From IMG/VR virus record IMGVR_UViG_3300046516_001361, positions 1-40,144 of that record: a stretch of DNA of 40,144 bases. One strand, written 5' to 3'. Every line of letters starts with the position of its first letter. The stretch's first letter is position 1. Under the pieces are notes generated by a model, which was not told the DNA's origin, did no database searches, and was given only the letters and a program-made list of their open reading frames with translations. Below are positions 6,284 to 13,268 of the stretch, one piece after another. Source of the stretch: a virus. Made by a program: the position numbers and the translations under genes.

Positions 6284-6312
6284 ACTATCTCACAACGTTT
6301 CATCGTGAACAA
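6284..6312 (-). promoter_or_regulatory. Leftward promoter, possibly giving a leaderless transcript
   Basis: On the minus strand TTGTTC (6312-6307) and GATAGT (6289-6284) are separated by 17 bases. The predicted start falls within a base or two of the HTH ATG at 6277. Box matches are moderate (3/6 and 4/6). A leaderless repressor message is known for lambda cI. Confidence 0.5.
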
Positions 6313-6316
6313 CGAT
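6302..6316. promoter_or_regulatory. Operator-like palindrome in the divergent control region
   Basis: ATCGTGAACAACGAT has perfect 5-base arms around GAACA. It overlaps the leftward -35 box and lies just upstream of the rightward promoter. A further half-site, ATCGT at 6337-6341, falls between the rightward -35 and -10 boxes. The HTH protein at 6086-6277 is the obvious candidate binder. Confidence 0.5.
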
Positions 6317-6320
6317 TCTG

Positions 6321-6349
6321 TTGACAGCTGGACAACATCGTGCTGATAT
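6321..6349 (+). promoter_or_regulatory. Strong sigma70-type rightward early promoter
   Basis: TTGACA (6321-6326) and TGATAT (6344-6349) are separated by exactly 17 bases, followed by a transcript start near 6356 and the first gene at 6379. The -35 box is a perfect consensus match. This promoter should drive the whole rightward early unit. Confidence 0.8.
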
Positions 6350-6378
6350 AGGTCCATCGCAACGGATGGAGCAGCACA

Positions 6379-6525
6379 ATGAAGGGTCAACGCAGGTCAC
6401 GGCAGATTGCAGAACTGGTCTTCAACGCAGTCCGGCAGCTGGAGAAGCCGCAGCCCATCCTTCCCATGAGCTCGCCGTGCGAGCCGGGGTTCATGATGCG
6501 TAAGCAGGCAGGAGATCCGCGATGA
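6379..6525 (+). CDS. 48-residue first gene of the rightward unit
   Basis: ATG at 6379 has GGAG eight bases upstream, and the stop overlaps the next ATG. The product MKGQRRSRQIAELVFNAVRQ... starts basic and helical, then turns Pro/Ser/Met rich. Position directly after the strong early promoter suggests an early regulatory or host-takeover role. No family recognised. Confidence 0.6.
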   Translation: MKGQRRSRQIAELVFNAVRQLEKPQPILPMSSPCEPGFMMRKQAGDPR

Positions 6526-6848
6526 GCGGATATACACCCGGACCTTGGTTCTTCGTTCAAGGCGCCAAGTCATCATGGATAACTGCGCATAATGTTTCTG
6601 ATGGAGGTGACATCGTCTGTTGCCAGCCTGATGAAGCCGCAATGGCCTCCATGAGGAAATGGGCCGCCAATGCTCGACTGATCGCCGCAGCTCCCGATAT
6701 GTTGGAAACATTAAAATTAGCCGTTGAGACATTTCAAGAAATTGAATGGGCCTTGAAGTTATTCCAAAGACCCACGCTTGCATCAGCCTGCAAGACTGCT
6801 GCTGATGCCACTCTCAAGGTCATCGCCAAAGCTACTTCAGTCAGTTAA
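6522..6848 (+). CDS. YTPGPW / ANARLIAAAPDML family phage protein
   Basis: 108 residues. The start GYTPGPWFFVQG and the central ANARLIAAAPDMLETLK are the signature of a small, very widespread family in phages of proteobacteria, of unknown function. Here the C-terminus adds about 40 helical residues. It overlaps the preceding gene (ATGA) and is followed 11 bases later by the csrA start. Confidence 0.85.
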   Translation: MSGYTPGPWFFVQGAKSSWITAHNVSDGGDIVCCQPDEAAMASMRKWAANARLIAAAPDMLETLKLAVETFQEIEWALKLFQRPTLASACKTAADATLKVIAKATSVS

Positions 6849-6859
6849 GGAGAACTATC

Positions 6860-7036
6860 TTGTTAGTACTTTCGAGAAAGGAAGGAGAGTCAGTCCTGAT
6901 CGGGACCGATGTGAAAGTCATGGTCCTGAGCGTCCGCAAGGGCATCATCAGGCTCGGCATTAGCGCACCCCGGAACGTGGTGATTGATCGCGAGGAAGTC
7001 GCTACCCGCAAACTTGCTGAAAGGGAGCCTGTATGA
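6860..7036 (+). CDS. csrA: CsrA/RsmA-family translational regulator
   Basis: 58 residues from a TTG start with a perfect AAGGAG ribosome site seven bases upstream. The sequence MLVLSRKEGESVLIG, strands KVMVLSVRKGIIRLGI, then APRNVVIDREEV is a full-length CsrA fold. The two residues most needed for RNA binding, L4 and R44 (in DREE), are at the canonical positions. CsrA dimers bind GGA motifs around ribosome sites and repress or stabilise mRNAs. A phage copy could rewire host carbon and virulence regulation or time its own translation. It overlaps the next gene (ATGA). Its short length and TTG start make it easy to miss. Confidence 0.93.
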   Translation: MLVLSRKEGESVLIGTDVKVMVLSVRKGIIRLGISAPRNVVIDREEVATRKLAEREPV

Positions 7037-7227
7037 CGCCCGTCGAACTCATGGGCGATCTATTCCTGCCAAAGGACAAGCTCATCTGGTCATTGCGTCG
7101 CGAGCTGGCCAAGCACATGTGCAACTGCATCATGCGCAGCATGAATCCCCCGCTCGCCGCTATTCCCGGTCACAGCCTGAGTTGCCCTTATCGCCTGAAG
7201 ATGGAGGAGATGCACTTCGATGTGTGA
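7033..7227 (+). CDS. Small hypothetical protein
   Basis: 64 residues from ATG 7033, coupled to csrA by an ATGA overlap with GGGAG upstream. The sequence MTPVELMGDLFLPKDKLIWSLRRELAKHMC... is helical at first, then Pro-rich with a single Cys pair (CNC). No family recognised. Coupling suggests it is made with CsrA. Confidence 0.65.
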   Translation: MTPVELMGDLFLPKDKLIWSLRRELAKHMCNCIMRSMNPPLAAIPGHSLSCPYRLKMEEMHFDV

Positions 7228-7360
7228 CGAACTGCAGTTCGAGGAGCCGATGAGAGGCCCGTTCGATTATCCCCAGTGGCGCAAGGAAGAGTTGGCTCGC
7301 AAGTACGCTGCTCCTGATTGTTACGACCCGGACGATTCCGATTTCGACGAAGAGGATTGA
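7220..7360 (+). CDS. 46-residue very acidic protein
   Basis: ATG 7220 overlaps the end of the previous gene by 8 bases, and GGAGG lies about 11 bases upstream. The product MCDELQFEEPMRGPFDYPQW... ends in a run of Asp and Glu (DPDDSDFDEED). Highly acidic short phage proteins can mimic DNA or bind host enzymes; that is only a possibility here. It directly precedes the annealase. Confidence 0.6.
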   Translation: MCDELQFEEPMRGPFDYPQWRKEELARKYAAPDCYDPDDSDFDEED

Positions 7361-7362
7361 CG

Positions 7363-8358
7363 ATGAACAGCATCATTGATTTGAGCAAGGTGAATGATCG
7401 GCATGAAATCGCCGCCTCATCGGAGTCAACCGCATTGATCACGGTGATCGAGCGCGCCGCGCGTGACCCATCCATCGACATCGATAAAATGGAACGGCTT
7501 CTCGCCATGCAGGAGAAGATCTTCGCCAAGCAGGTCGAAGCCGCCTTCAACGAAGCTATGTCGCTGTGCCAAAGCGAGATGCCGCAGATAGCACCACGCA
7601 GCGCGAACGCGCAGACAAGCTCGATGTATGCGGCATTAGAGCAGATCGACCGAGTCGCGCGTCCCATTTATACCCGGCATGGATTCGCTTTGTCCTTCGG
7701 AACGGTCGATTGCCCTGTGGAAGGATGTTTCCGACAAACGTGTCTAGTCACCCATCGCGCCGGTCACGCACGTCCTTATCAGGCAGATTTGCCGTCCGAT
7801 ATGGCTGGACTCAAAGGCAATCCCAACAAGACCGGTATCCAGGCTTTTGGCTCAACCATGAGTTATGGGCAACGTTATATGACGAAACTCGTCTTTAACA
7901 TCGTGGTTGGCGGCGAGGACAATGACGGTAACGGAGATACTTTGGGGCCTGGGCAGATTGAGACCATCGAGAAGCTCATGGCGGAAGCGGGCACCATCAA
8001 ATCGCAATTCCTGGAATTCTGGCGCGTGGGCTCGCTGGATAAGATCCCAGTGTTCAACTTCCCTGTGATCATGGACATGCTGGAACGCAGAGCCAAGCGA
8101 GTTGACCCCCGTGGGGACTTATCCGATGTTGATATGGCCTTGCGCGACAAATGGGTCGACGACATCAAGTCGATACTAAACCAAGACAAGGAAGAGGAAG
8201 CCATCGCCGCAGAGATGCGTGAGGTCGCCGTCGAGCTGAACAAATACCAGGAGCTTTACATCGCCGTGGTGGATGAGCTTGCGAAGCAGGACGTCATCAC
8301 CAAAAAGAACTGGCGCAAGATTACCGCGCTGTTGCCGACTCGGGAAGAGCACGCGTGA
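7363..8358 (+). CDS. erf: ERF-family single-strand annealing recombinase
   Basis: 331 residues from ATG 7363 (MNSIIDLSKV) after GAAGAGGA. Residues 46-182 carry the ERF core: AFNEAMSLCQSEMP, then SSMYAALEQIDRVARPIYTRHGFALSF, and the signature GIQAFGSTMSYGQRYMTKLVFNI, comparable to the G-S-x-x-(S/T)-Y-x-x-R-Y segment of P22 Erf-type annealases. The C-terminal half is helical and charged, probably for oligomer or SSB contacts. It promotes annealing of complementary single strands and circularisation of incoming DNA. The next genes are a small conserved protein and an HNH-type nuclease. Confidence 0.88.
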   Translation: MNSIIDLSKVNDRHEIAASSESTALITVIERAARDPSIDIDKMERLLAMQEKIFAKQVEAAFNEAMSLCQSEMPQIAPRSANAQTSSMYAALEQIDRVARPIYTRHGFALSFGTVDCPVEGCFRQTCLVTHRAGHARPYQADLPSDMAGLKGNPNKTGIQAFGSTMSYGQRYMTKLVFNIVVGGEDNDGNGDTLGPGQIETIEKLMAEAGTIKSQFLEFWRVGSLDKIPVFNFPVIMDMLERRAKRVDPRGDLSDVDMALRDKWVDDIKSILNQDKEEEAIAAEMREVAVELNKYQELYIAVVDELAKQDVITKKNWRKITALLPTREEHA

Positions 8359-8669
8359 TCAGCGATAAGCGCGCCGAGGAGGCATTTGAGTTTCTGCGGG
8401 ACTCGACTGGCCGAATCGGTGCGGCTCGTGGGGCCTATGAGCGAGCAGAGATCCTCCGCAAACGTATACGCAAGCGCGTATTCGTGGGCGCCGAGGGGAG
8501 CGTGGCTCAACGCGAAGCTCTGGCGGAAATCAATGAGGATGTCGTGAAGATCGATGATGAATATATTGCGGCTGTGATCGCATTCGAGACGCTGCGCGCC
8601 AAACGTGACATTGAGACCATCGCATTGGATGTCTGGCGCACCGAATCGGCCAATCGCAGGAGAGCATAG
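8355..8669 (+). CDS. Conserved small phage protein following the annealase
   Basis: 104 residues with a GTG start overlapping the annealase stop (GTGA). The pattern AEEAFEFLRDSTGRIGAARGAYERAEILRKRIRKRVF, then GSVAQREALA, and the end LRAKRDIETIALDVWRTESANRRR match a helical family found next to phage annealase and SSB genes. The almost fully helical make-up and constant position suggest an accessory factor of recombination; the biochemical role is unknown to me. Confidence 0.75.
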   Translation: MISDKRAEEAFEFLRDSTGRIGAARGAYERAEILRKRIRKRVFVGAEGSVAQREALAEINEDVVKIDDEYIAAVIAFETLRAKRDIETIALDVWRTESANRRRA

Positions 8670-8978
8670 TTGGTCGCCTACAAAAACATGGTGCGCGCCA
8701 CTGCGGATGAGAAACGTCATCTCGTTCGTGTACGCGGACTGCCCTGTTGCATCTGCCTACCCGATGAGCAGAAGTCCCCCACGGAAGCCCATCATTTGCT
8801 CCAGGGCGGTCAACGGATGGGGCATTATTTCTGCGTCCCTTTATGTCATGAGCACCACGAAAACGTGCACAAATACGCCATCATGATGCGGGCGCTGTGG
8901 GTTCAGGTGATGGCAACTTTGGGCGTGACGGATGTTGAATGGCCGCTGAGCAAGGCAATTCCGAGGCGGTCGGCGTGA
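8670..8978 (+). CDS. HNH-type nuclease, Ref-like / DUF968-like
   Basis: 102 residues from a TTG at 8670 preceded by AGGAG. Cys 26, 27 and 29 (PCCICL), then EAHHLLQGGQRMGHYFCVPLCHEHHENVH contain the HH and C-x2-HH ligands of the beta-beta-alpha-metal nuclease fold. P1 Ref, a RecA-dependent nuclease, and several phage endonucleases share the order Cys cluster, HH, Gly-Arg, VPLC, HH. Its position after the annealase fits a recombination nuclease. The C-terminal helix is short. Confidence 0.8.
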   Translation: MVAYKNMVRATADEKRHLVRVRGLPCCICLPDEQKSPTEAHHLLQGGQRMGHYFCVPLCHEHHENVHKYAIMMRALWVQVMATLGVTDVEWPLSKAIPRRSA

Positions 8979-9021
8979 GCACGCTCAGGACGAATTCGTA
9001 CGACTACTTTGGAGAACAACG

Positions 9022-9414
9022 ATGTGCATGGTAGATGACTGCGAACCGAACCGGTGCTCGACCGAGGTATCCCGGCGAGCTCGCAAAGATCACATCTGCA
9101 ATGAGTGCCATCGCACCATCAAAGCAGGCGAGGTCTATCGCTACTTCAGCGGGATCGATTACGACCGCTGTGCCTTCTCGCACAAGATCTGCGGTCATTG
9201 CGGCGTGGTCTGCGACTGGCTGGCTATCAACTGCAATGGATACGTGTTGCACGGTGTCTATGAGGACATTACGGAGCACGTTGAGACGTACAACCGGTTC
9301 GACCTTGCGCGCCTGCAGGTGGGCATGAAACGCGACTGGGCCGCGATTCGTAAGCCCGGCCTGATGCCTCTGCCGAAGGTCCCGAGTCGAATCCAACTAG
9401 GAGACGCTCGATGA
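9022..9414 (+). CDS. Zinc-binding hypothetical protein
   Basis: 130 residues from ATG 9022 with GGAG upstream. Cys pairs at CNECHRTI, the segment AGEVYRYFSGIDYDRCAFSHKICGHC and VCDW suggest two zinc knuckles in the first 75 residues; the pattern resembles phage proteins with RARKDHICNECHRTIKAGE, a treble-clef-like motif. The C-terminal 45 residues are basic and helical. Its stop overlaps the next gene. Confidence 0.7.
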   Translation: MCMVDDCEPNRCSTEVSRRARKDHICNECHRTIKAGEVYRYFSGIDYDRCAFSHKICGHCGVVCDWLAINCNGYVLHGVYEDITEHVETYNRFDLARLQVGMKRDWAAIRKPGLMPLPKVPSRIQLGDAR

Positions 9415-9671
9415 GCACGCTCCTGGCCGAGAAGCGTGCCCTACCTCCAATGGGCGGTCTTGCAATCATGGCCGCCGAGTTGGCTGGGAAGCGTTGCCCC
9501 AGTGGTGTCTTTTGGAGCCCCTTTGGTGGGATGACGACGGTGGCGGGACAATTCAACCCCAGCACGCGCGAGGCATGCGCCAGGCACGAACAGACCAAAG
9601 GTTCGCTGCCTCTCACTTCCAGCGAGTACTACCGCATCATCGATCGAATCGCGCGAGGCCAAAGGCCATGA
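9411..9671 (+). CDS. Hypothetical protein
   Basis: 86 residues, MSTLLAEKRALPPMGG start in an ATGA overlap. The middle FWSPFGGMTTVAGQFNPSTREAC is unusual, and the end SSEYYRIIDRIARGQRP is a basic helix. No family recognised. The dense overlaps with both neighbours support translation. Confidence 0.6.
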   Translation: MSTLLAEKRALPPMGGLAIMAAELAGKRCPSGVFWSPFGGMTTVAGQFNPSTREACARHEQTKGSLPLTSSEYYRIIDRIARGQRP

Positions 9672-9979
9672 CCACAGGAACAGAGCCAACGCTCACCACT
9701 GATCCGAAGGCCGGTTTGCCGGATCGTGTCTGGGTCGGTCGAGACGCGATTGGTGGCCTGATGATCTACTGGAAGATGCCAGATCACAGGCAAGCGGTCG
9801 AGTTCATGCGCGTGCTCTCGCGGCAGGAAGTAGACAAGCTCGCCAATGATCGAGAAGGCGTAGATGCCGGGCAATGGATCAACTCGTTGCTGCGGACCAT
9901 CGAAGGGCAGCGCCGGCACATCGCGAGACTTGAGAATCCGTCCGCGCATGTCGCAGCGGGAGTAACTGGTCATGACTGA
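9668..9979 (+). CDS. Hypothetical protein
   Basis: 103 residues from ATG 9668 (MTTGTEPTLTTDPKAG), coupled to the previous gene (ATGA) with GAGG upstream. The segment PDRVWVGRDAIGGLMIYWKMPD looks like a beta hairpin, and the rest is helical (AVEFMRVLSRQEVDKLAND, then a coiled-coil-like INSLLRTIEGQRRHIARLEN). No family recognised. Confidence 0.6.
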   Translation: MTTGTEPTLTTDPKAGLPDRVWVGRDAIGGLMIYWKMPDHRQAVEFMRVLSRQEVDKLANDREGVDAGQWINSLLRTIEGQRRHIARLENPSAHVAAGVTGHD

Positions 9980-10574
9980 CGTCATTCGCACTGCAGATAC
10001 GGGAGTCGGAGAAGGCTCGGATGCAACGAAGTCCGATGCTGAGCCGGTACGCCGGCCCGACTCCCTCCCCGAAGATGAGCATACCCATCCGTCGCCGGCT
10101 CACAGGGATGCATGCCCAGTATGCAACCCGGACAAGACCGTCCCAGAGTTGAGCGCGGCGTACGCCCAACGAACCTCAAATTCGAAGGTCTACGAAGACG
10201 GCGAGCTATGGAGCTTCATTCGCCGTTGCATGTCGCAGGGGAAGGATATCCACTTGGATCATGCGCAACGGACTTATGAAAAGTACTCAGCGCGCCTCGA
10301 TCTGGCTGCGCTGGAGCGACTGCCAGAGCTGCAGGCGTACATCGTTCGCGCTGTCGTCAGCGCGCGTGGCTCAAGCGAGACGCCGACGACGCGGCATCTA
10401 CATTGCATTGGTTACAGCCCAACCCTGAGTGGGTTCGGCGTTCGCGAGGGTGGCCCCGAAGGCGAATTGATAGCCACGTTCAAACGGCAGGCTGATGCTG
10501 ATGAATACATCCGTCGCAACGCTCACGAGACGGAAGCGCCACTTCCTGCGCATAAAATGGAGTTGTGGAAGTAG
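9972..10574 (+). CDS. Hypothetical protein with CxxC motif
   Basis: 200 residues from ATG 9972 after GGGAG. Residues 1-45 are acidic and disordered, followed by a single CPVC and a helical domain (DGELWSFIRRCMSQGKDIHLDHAQRTYEKYSARLDLAALERLPELQAY). The C-terminal part GELIATFKRQADADEYIRRNA resembles the small modules that phages fuse to early proteins. No function assigned. Confidence 0.6.
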   Translation: MTDVIRTADTGVGEGSDATKSDAEPVRRPDSLPEDEHTHPSPAHRDACPVCNPDKTVPELSAAYAQRTSNSKVYEDGELWSFIRRCMSQGKDIHLDHAQRTYEKYSARLDLAALERLPELQAYIVRAVVSARGSSETPTTRHLHCIGYSPTLSGFGVREGGPEGELIATFKRQADADEYIRRNAHETEAPLPAHKMELWK

Positions 10575-10643
10575 GGTTTCCTCAACGCTTACGATCTATT
10601 GACTCACGACGGCCCCAGTGCTGTTTGGGCAGAAGGAGACCGA

Positions 10644-10940
10644 TTGCGCAGTGCCGGACCAGAAGCGAACCAGAAGCTTTCGTGCGTCTATGAGTCTGAG
10701 AGCGGCGATACACTCACTTACGAGACTGGTTGCGGCAATGTCTTCCGCCTGGACCCCGTGCTGGAGCTGTACGAGTTTTGCCCCTACTGCGGCAAGCGAG
10801 TCGCTCTGAAAGCCAGATGGGAACCGTCTGCACCCACAGACCCGCTGGAGGCATGGTGCGATCCGGATCTGCTCGTGAAGCATTGCGCCTGCCCTGGTGG
10901 CCTGGCCGAGCATCTCAAAGACTGCTTCTACGTACGCTAA
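10644..10940 (+). CDS. Zinc-ribbon hypothetical protein
   Basis: 98 residues from a TTG at 10644 preceded by AAGGAG five bases away; an upstream TTG at 10599 has no ribosome site. The motif TGCGNVFRLDPVLELYEFCPYCGKRV is a Com-like zinc ribbon seen in many phage early proteins, and a second Cys group (KHCACPGG, DCFY) follows. Probably a nucleic-acid or protein-binding adaptor. The 69 bases upstream of the start hold no gene. Confidence 0.65.
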   Translation: MRSAGPEANQKLSCVYESESGDTLTYETGCGNVFRLDPVLELYEFCPYCGKRVALKARWEPSAPTDPLEAWCDPDLLVKHCACPGGLAEHLKDCFYVR

Positions 10941-10957
10941 TACATCCAGAGAACCAC

Positions 10958-11155
10958 ATGGCTAAACGCAAACCACAGACGACAACCGCATCAGTCGTGC
11001 AGGAAAAGGACACCGAAGAATTCGTCCTAGTCTCGCGCAAGTACCTCGAGAAGCTACAGACGACCCTCAAGGAGATTGAGGGCTGTAGATACTGCAAAGG
11101 AACGCACGCCAGCCGCGCGGCAACTGACGCCCTGAGTGACTTTCACAATGGATGA
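10958..11155 (+). CDS. Small basic hypothetical protein
   Basis: 65 residues from ATG 10958 (MAKRKPQTTTASVVQ). After a basic start comes a helix (EEFVLVSRKYLEKLQTTLKEIE) and CRYCKGTH, one CxxC pair. The stop overlaps the next gene. No family recognised. Confidence 0.6.
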   Translation: MAKRKPQTTTASVVQEKDTEEFVLVSRKYLEKLQTTLKEIEGCRYCKGTHASRAATDALSDFHNG

Positions 11156-11372
11156 GAATCTCCACGCCCCCAAAATGAACGCCCTCTACGAAACCATCGC
11201 AGAGATCCCGCAGATTGCACGCGGTCTCGTGTGGTGCACAAAGTGCGGCCGCAAGCAGATGGTCAAGGGCTCGTCTTGCCTTAGATACGGTTGGCCCCGC
11301 TGTTGCGGCTACACGATGACAATCGACAGTCCCGAAGAGAGGCGCGCTCTCAGCGCAGGAGAACCACGTTAG
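11148..11372 (+). CDS. Small zinc-ribbon protein
   Basis: 74 residues from ATG 11148 (MDENLHAPKMNALYETIAEIP); a GTG at 11136 is also in frame. LVWCTKCGRKQMVKGSSCLRYGWPRCCGYTMTID contains a four-Cys ribbon of the kind seen in small phage transcription-associated or host-interacting proteins. It is one of at least five zinc-motif proteins in the rightward unit. Confidence 0.7.
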   Translation: MDENLHAPKMNALYETIAEIPQIARGLVWCTKCGRKQMVKGSSCLRYGWPRCCGYTMTIDSPEERRALSAGEPR

Positions 11373-11921
11373 ATGGCAACTCCTGCCGAGCAGCTCCAGA
11401 TTGAATTACCGCCGGTACTGGACGCCTGCTGTGGCCCTCGCATGTTCTGGTTCGATAGCCACGACCGCCGAGCTCTGTTTATCGACAAGCGTCAGGAGAC
11501 GCACCCGATGGACCTGGGCACCGAGTCCACGCGCGGCCGCTCGCCTGCCGTGATCGCGCCGGACATCGTTGCAGACTTCACGCGGATGCCCTTTGCCGAC
11601 GAATCGTTCTATCTGGTGGTCTTCGAACCGCCGCACATCATGCGGCACCGCGGAGGCCTCACCGGTTGTTTCTCGAAGAAGTACGGGATGCTGCCGAGCA
11701 AATGGCCCGAGGTGCTGCGAGGTGGATTCGCTGAATGCTTCAGGGTGCTCAAGCCGCACGGCACGCTGATTTTCAAATGGGCCGATACCAATATCCCGGT
11801 CTCGCAGGTACTGATGACGACCCCGCACAAACCCCTGTTTGGATCGAGGGTCGGGAAGCACAGCCATTGGTACACGTTTATGAAACCGACACATCCAACC
11901 GTGGGAGCGTGCGGTCAGTGA
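11373..11921 (+). CDS. Phage SAM-dependent methyltransferase (likely DNA-modifying)
   Basis: 182 residues. LDACCGPRMFWFD is the SAM-binding motif I, followed by LFIDKRQE, then PDIVADFTRMPFADESFYLVVFEPPH, the catalytic-loop position where most members have DPPH and this one has EPPH. GGFAECFRVLKPHGTLIFKW follows, typical of the small class I methyltransferases encoded by phages next to early genes. Substrate is probably phage or host DNA. The Glu in the EPPH motif is conservative but could affect activity. It is coupled by GTGA to the next, frameshifted gene. Confidence 0.8.
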   Translation: MATPAEQLQIELPPVLDACCGPRMFWFDSHDRRALFIDKRQETHPMDLGTESTRGRSPAVIAPDIVADFTRMPFADESFYLVVFEPPHIMRHRGGLTGCFSKKYGMLPSKWPEVLRGGFAECFRVLKPHGTLIFKWADTNIPVSQVLMTTPHKPLFGSRVGKHSHWYTFMKPTHPTVGACGQ

Positions 11922-12582
11922 AATGGTTGGTAGCCATGGAATGTTCGGGCGTGATCCGCGATGCGCTGCGAGCTCGCGGGCACGACGCTTGGAGCTGTGA
12001 TGTGAAGCCGTGCGAGGGCGACCCACGGTGGCACATGCAGACGAACGTGTTCTCTCACACCGTGGTGAACGGCGGCTGGGATGGCATGATTGCGCATCCC
12101 GAATGTACGTTCCTCACCCGGGCCGGCGCCCGGCATATGAGCATCCCCTGGCGCCGGGAAGCCCAGATGGCCGCGGTCTACAATGTCCGGGCGCTGTGGG
12201 CATTCCCTATTCGCCTGAAGGCCATCGAGAATCCCGTGGGGCGCCTCTCAACCCTGTGGCGCAAACCGGATCAGGTGATTCAACCCCACATGTTTGGGCA
12301 TCCTGAATTCAAGGCAACGGCCTGGTGGCTCGATGGGCTGCCCCCCTCATCGCGACCAACCAGCTTGAGGTGCCCGGGCGTGAGACCCGCGAGTGGGTAC
12401 TATGGAACAAAGTACATCGCGAGGGCCCTGGAGCAAATCGTGGCACCAACCGCAGCCGGACGCTTCAGGGGATCGCGGATGCGATTGCAGACCAGTGGGG
12501 ATCAGTTACGTTGGCGATCCCAGGCCGCACCCTGGCATTGGACATCGCAAACCCAGGCTGCGCCCTGGCGTCATTCGGCTAA
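11918..12582 (+). CDS. Conserved phage protein, apparently frameshifted at 12341-12346
   Basis: Starts at GTG 11918 after GGGAG. The first 140 residues (LVAMECSGVIRDALRARGHDAWSCD; DGMIAHPECTFLTRAGARH; AIENPVG; GHPEFKATAWWLDGLPP) follow a well-known phage family. At a run of six C the frame then changes to an unnatural sequence ending at 12601. The -1 frame restores the family's C-terminus (IATNQLEVPG, then SRTLQGIADAIADQWG) and ends at 12582. This could be a base error, a mutated gene or programmed slippage on CCC CCC. The role is unknown; it is often found beside DNA methyltransferases. Confidence 0.75.
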
Positions 12583-12597
12583 CTCAAAAGGTGTCGC

Positions 12598-12699
12598 ATG
12601 AGTCAATCTGACGAAGACACGTCCCTCGTAGATGTGGGCTACTTTATTGCCGTGCTGATCGTTGGAATTCCTGTGGCTATCTGGATGTGGTTCCGATGA
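12598..12699 (+). CDS. 33-residue membrane protein
   Basis: ATG 12598 is preceded by AAAGGTG. The product MSQSDEDTSLVDVGYFIAVL... is a short acidic N-terminus followed by one hydrophobic segment (residues 14-32) ending in WFR. The stop overlaps the next ATG. Its small size, one transmembrane helix and place in the early unit suggest a host-membrane effector or regulator; this is inference. Confidence 0.65.
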   Translation: MSQSDEDTSLVDVGYFIAVLIVGIPVAIWMWFR

Positions 12700-13250
12700 C
12701 AAATGAGTTGACGCCTGCCGAGCAGGCAGCCTACAACCGCGGCTTTGCGACCGGCTCCGGCAACGAGGGCGCCTATCAGCGAGAGATCGCACAACTCAAA
12801 GCCTGTTGGGCCGAGGCGCTGGAGAACGTCACGGCGCGCAATCAGGAGATCGAGCGGCTGCAGAAGCGCGAAAAGGACCTGATGGACGTGATCGATGGCC
12901 GCGATCGAGCGCTGGGCTTTGTGCCGCTGGATGAAGTGACCGCCCACGAACCGAGCGAGCAACGTATGTCATACGCGCAAGCTGACGACTATTTGCGGAC
13001 GCTGGGCTTTCCCGGTGCCGCGAGCCAGGAGGTCCTTGGGTCGCCTCCATGCCCTGGCTTCGTGACGCGCGATGACGGTACCAAGGTTTATTGCGGCAGC
13101 GGCAAAGGCCATCGGGGAGCATGCTGTTGCGTGGAGTTTCGTGATGCGGTGAAATCGGAAATGCGCCATTGCACAAACTATCTTACCTACCCGGGCGGCC
13201 AGAGTCGGTGCACACGCGAAACGGGCCATTCCGGTTCATGCTTGTTCTAA
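12696..13250 (+). CDS. Coiled-coil protein with C-terminal Cys motifs
   Basis: 184 residues from ATG 12696 (MTNELTPAEQAAYNRGFATGSG). Residues 25-65 form a coiled coil (LKACWAEALENVTARNQEIERLQKREKDLMDV). The C-terminus holds CPGF, YCGSGKGHRGACCC and RCTRETGHSGSCLF, a double repeat of C-x-n-GHxGxC form that looks like two copies of a small zinc or cystine motif. Repeats of this GHRGxC form occur in small phage and bacterial proteins of unknown role. Confidence 0.65.
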   Translation: MTNELTPAEQAAYNRGFATGSGNEGAYQREIAQLKACWAEALENVTARNQEIERLQKREKDLMDVIDGRDRALGFVPLDEVTAHEPSEQRMSYAQADDYLRTLGFPGAASQEVLGSPPCPGFVTRDDGTKVYCGSGKGHRGACCCVEFRDAVKSEMRHCTNYLTYPGGQSRCTRETGHSGSCLF

Positions 13251-13268
13251 GAGAACCGGAGAGTAACG

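Noticed and set aside
8975-9034. A 19-codon frame from GTG 8975
   Set aside because: It is very short, lacks a convincing ribosome site and overlaps the next gene's ribosome site and start.
11406-12026. A 206-codon minus-strand frame over the methyltransferase
   Set aside because: It lies opposite the clear SAM methyltransferase, is Arg/His-rich and has no ribosome site.
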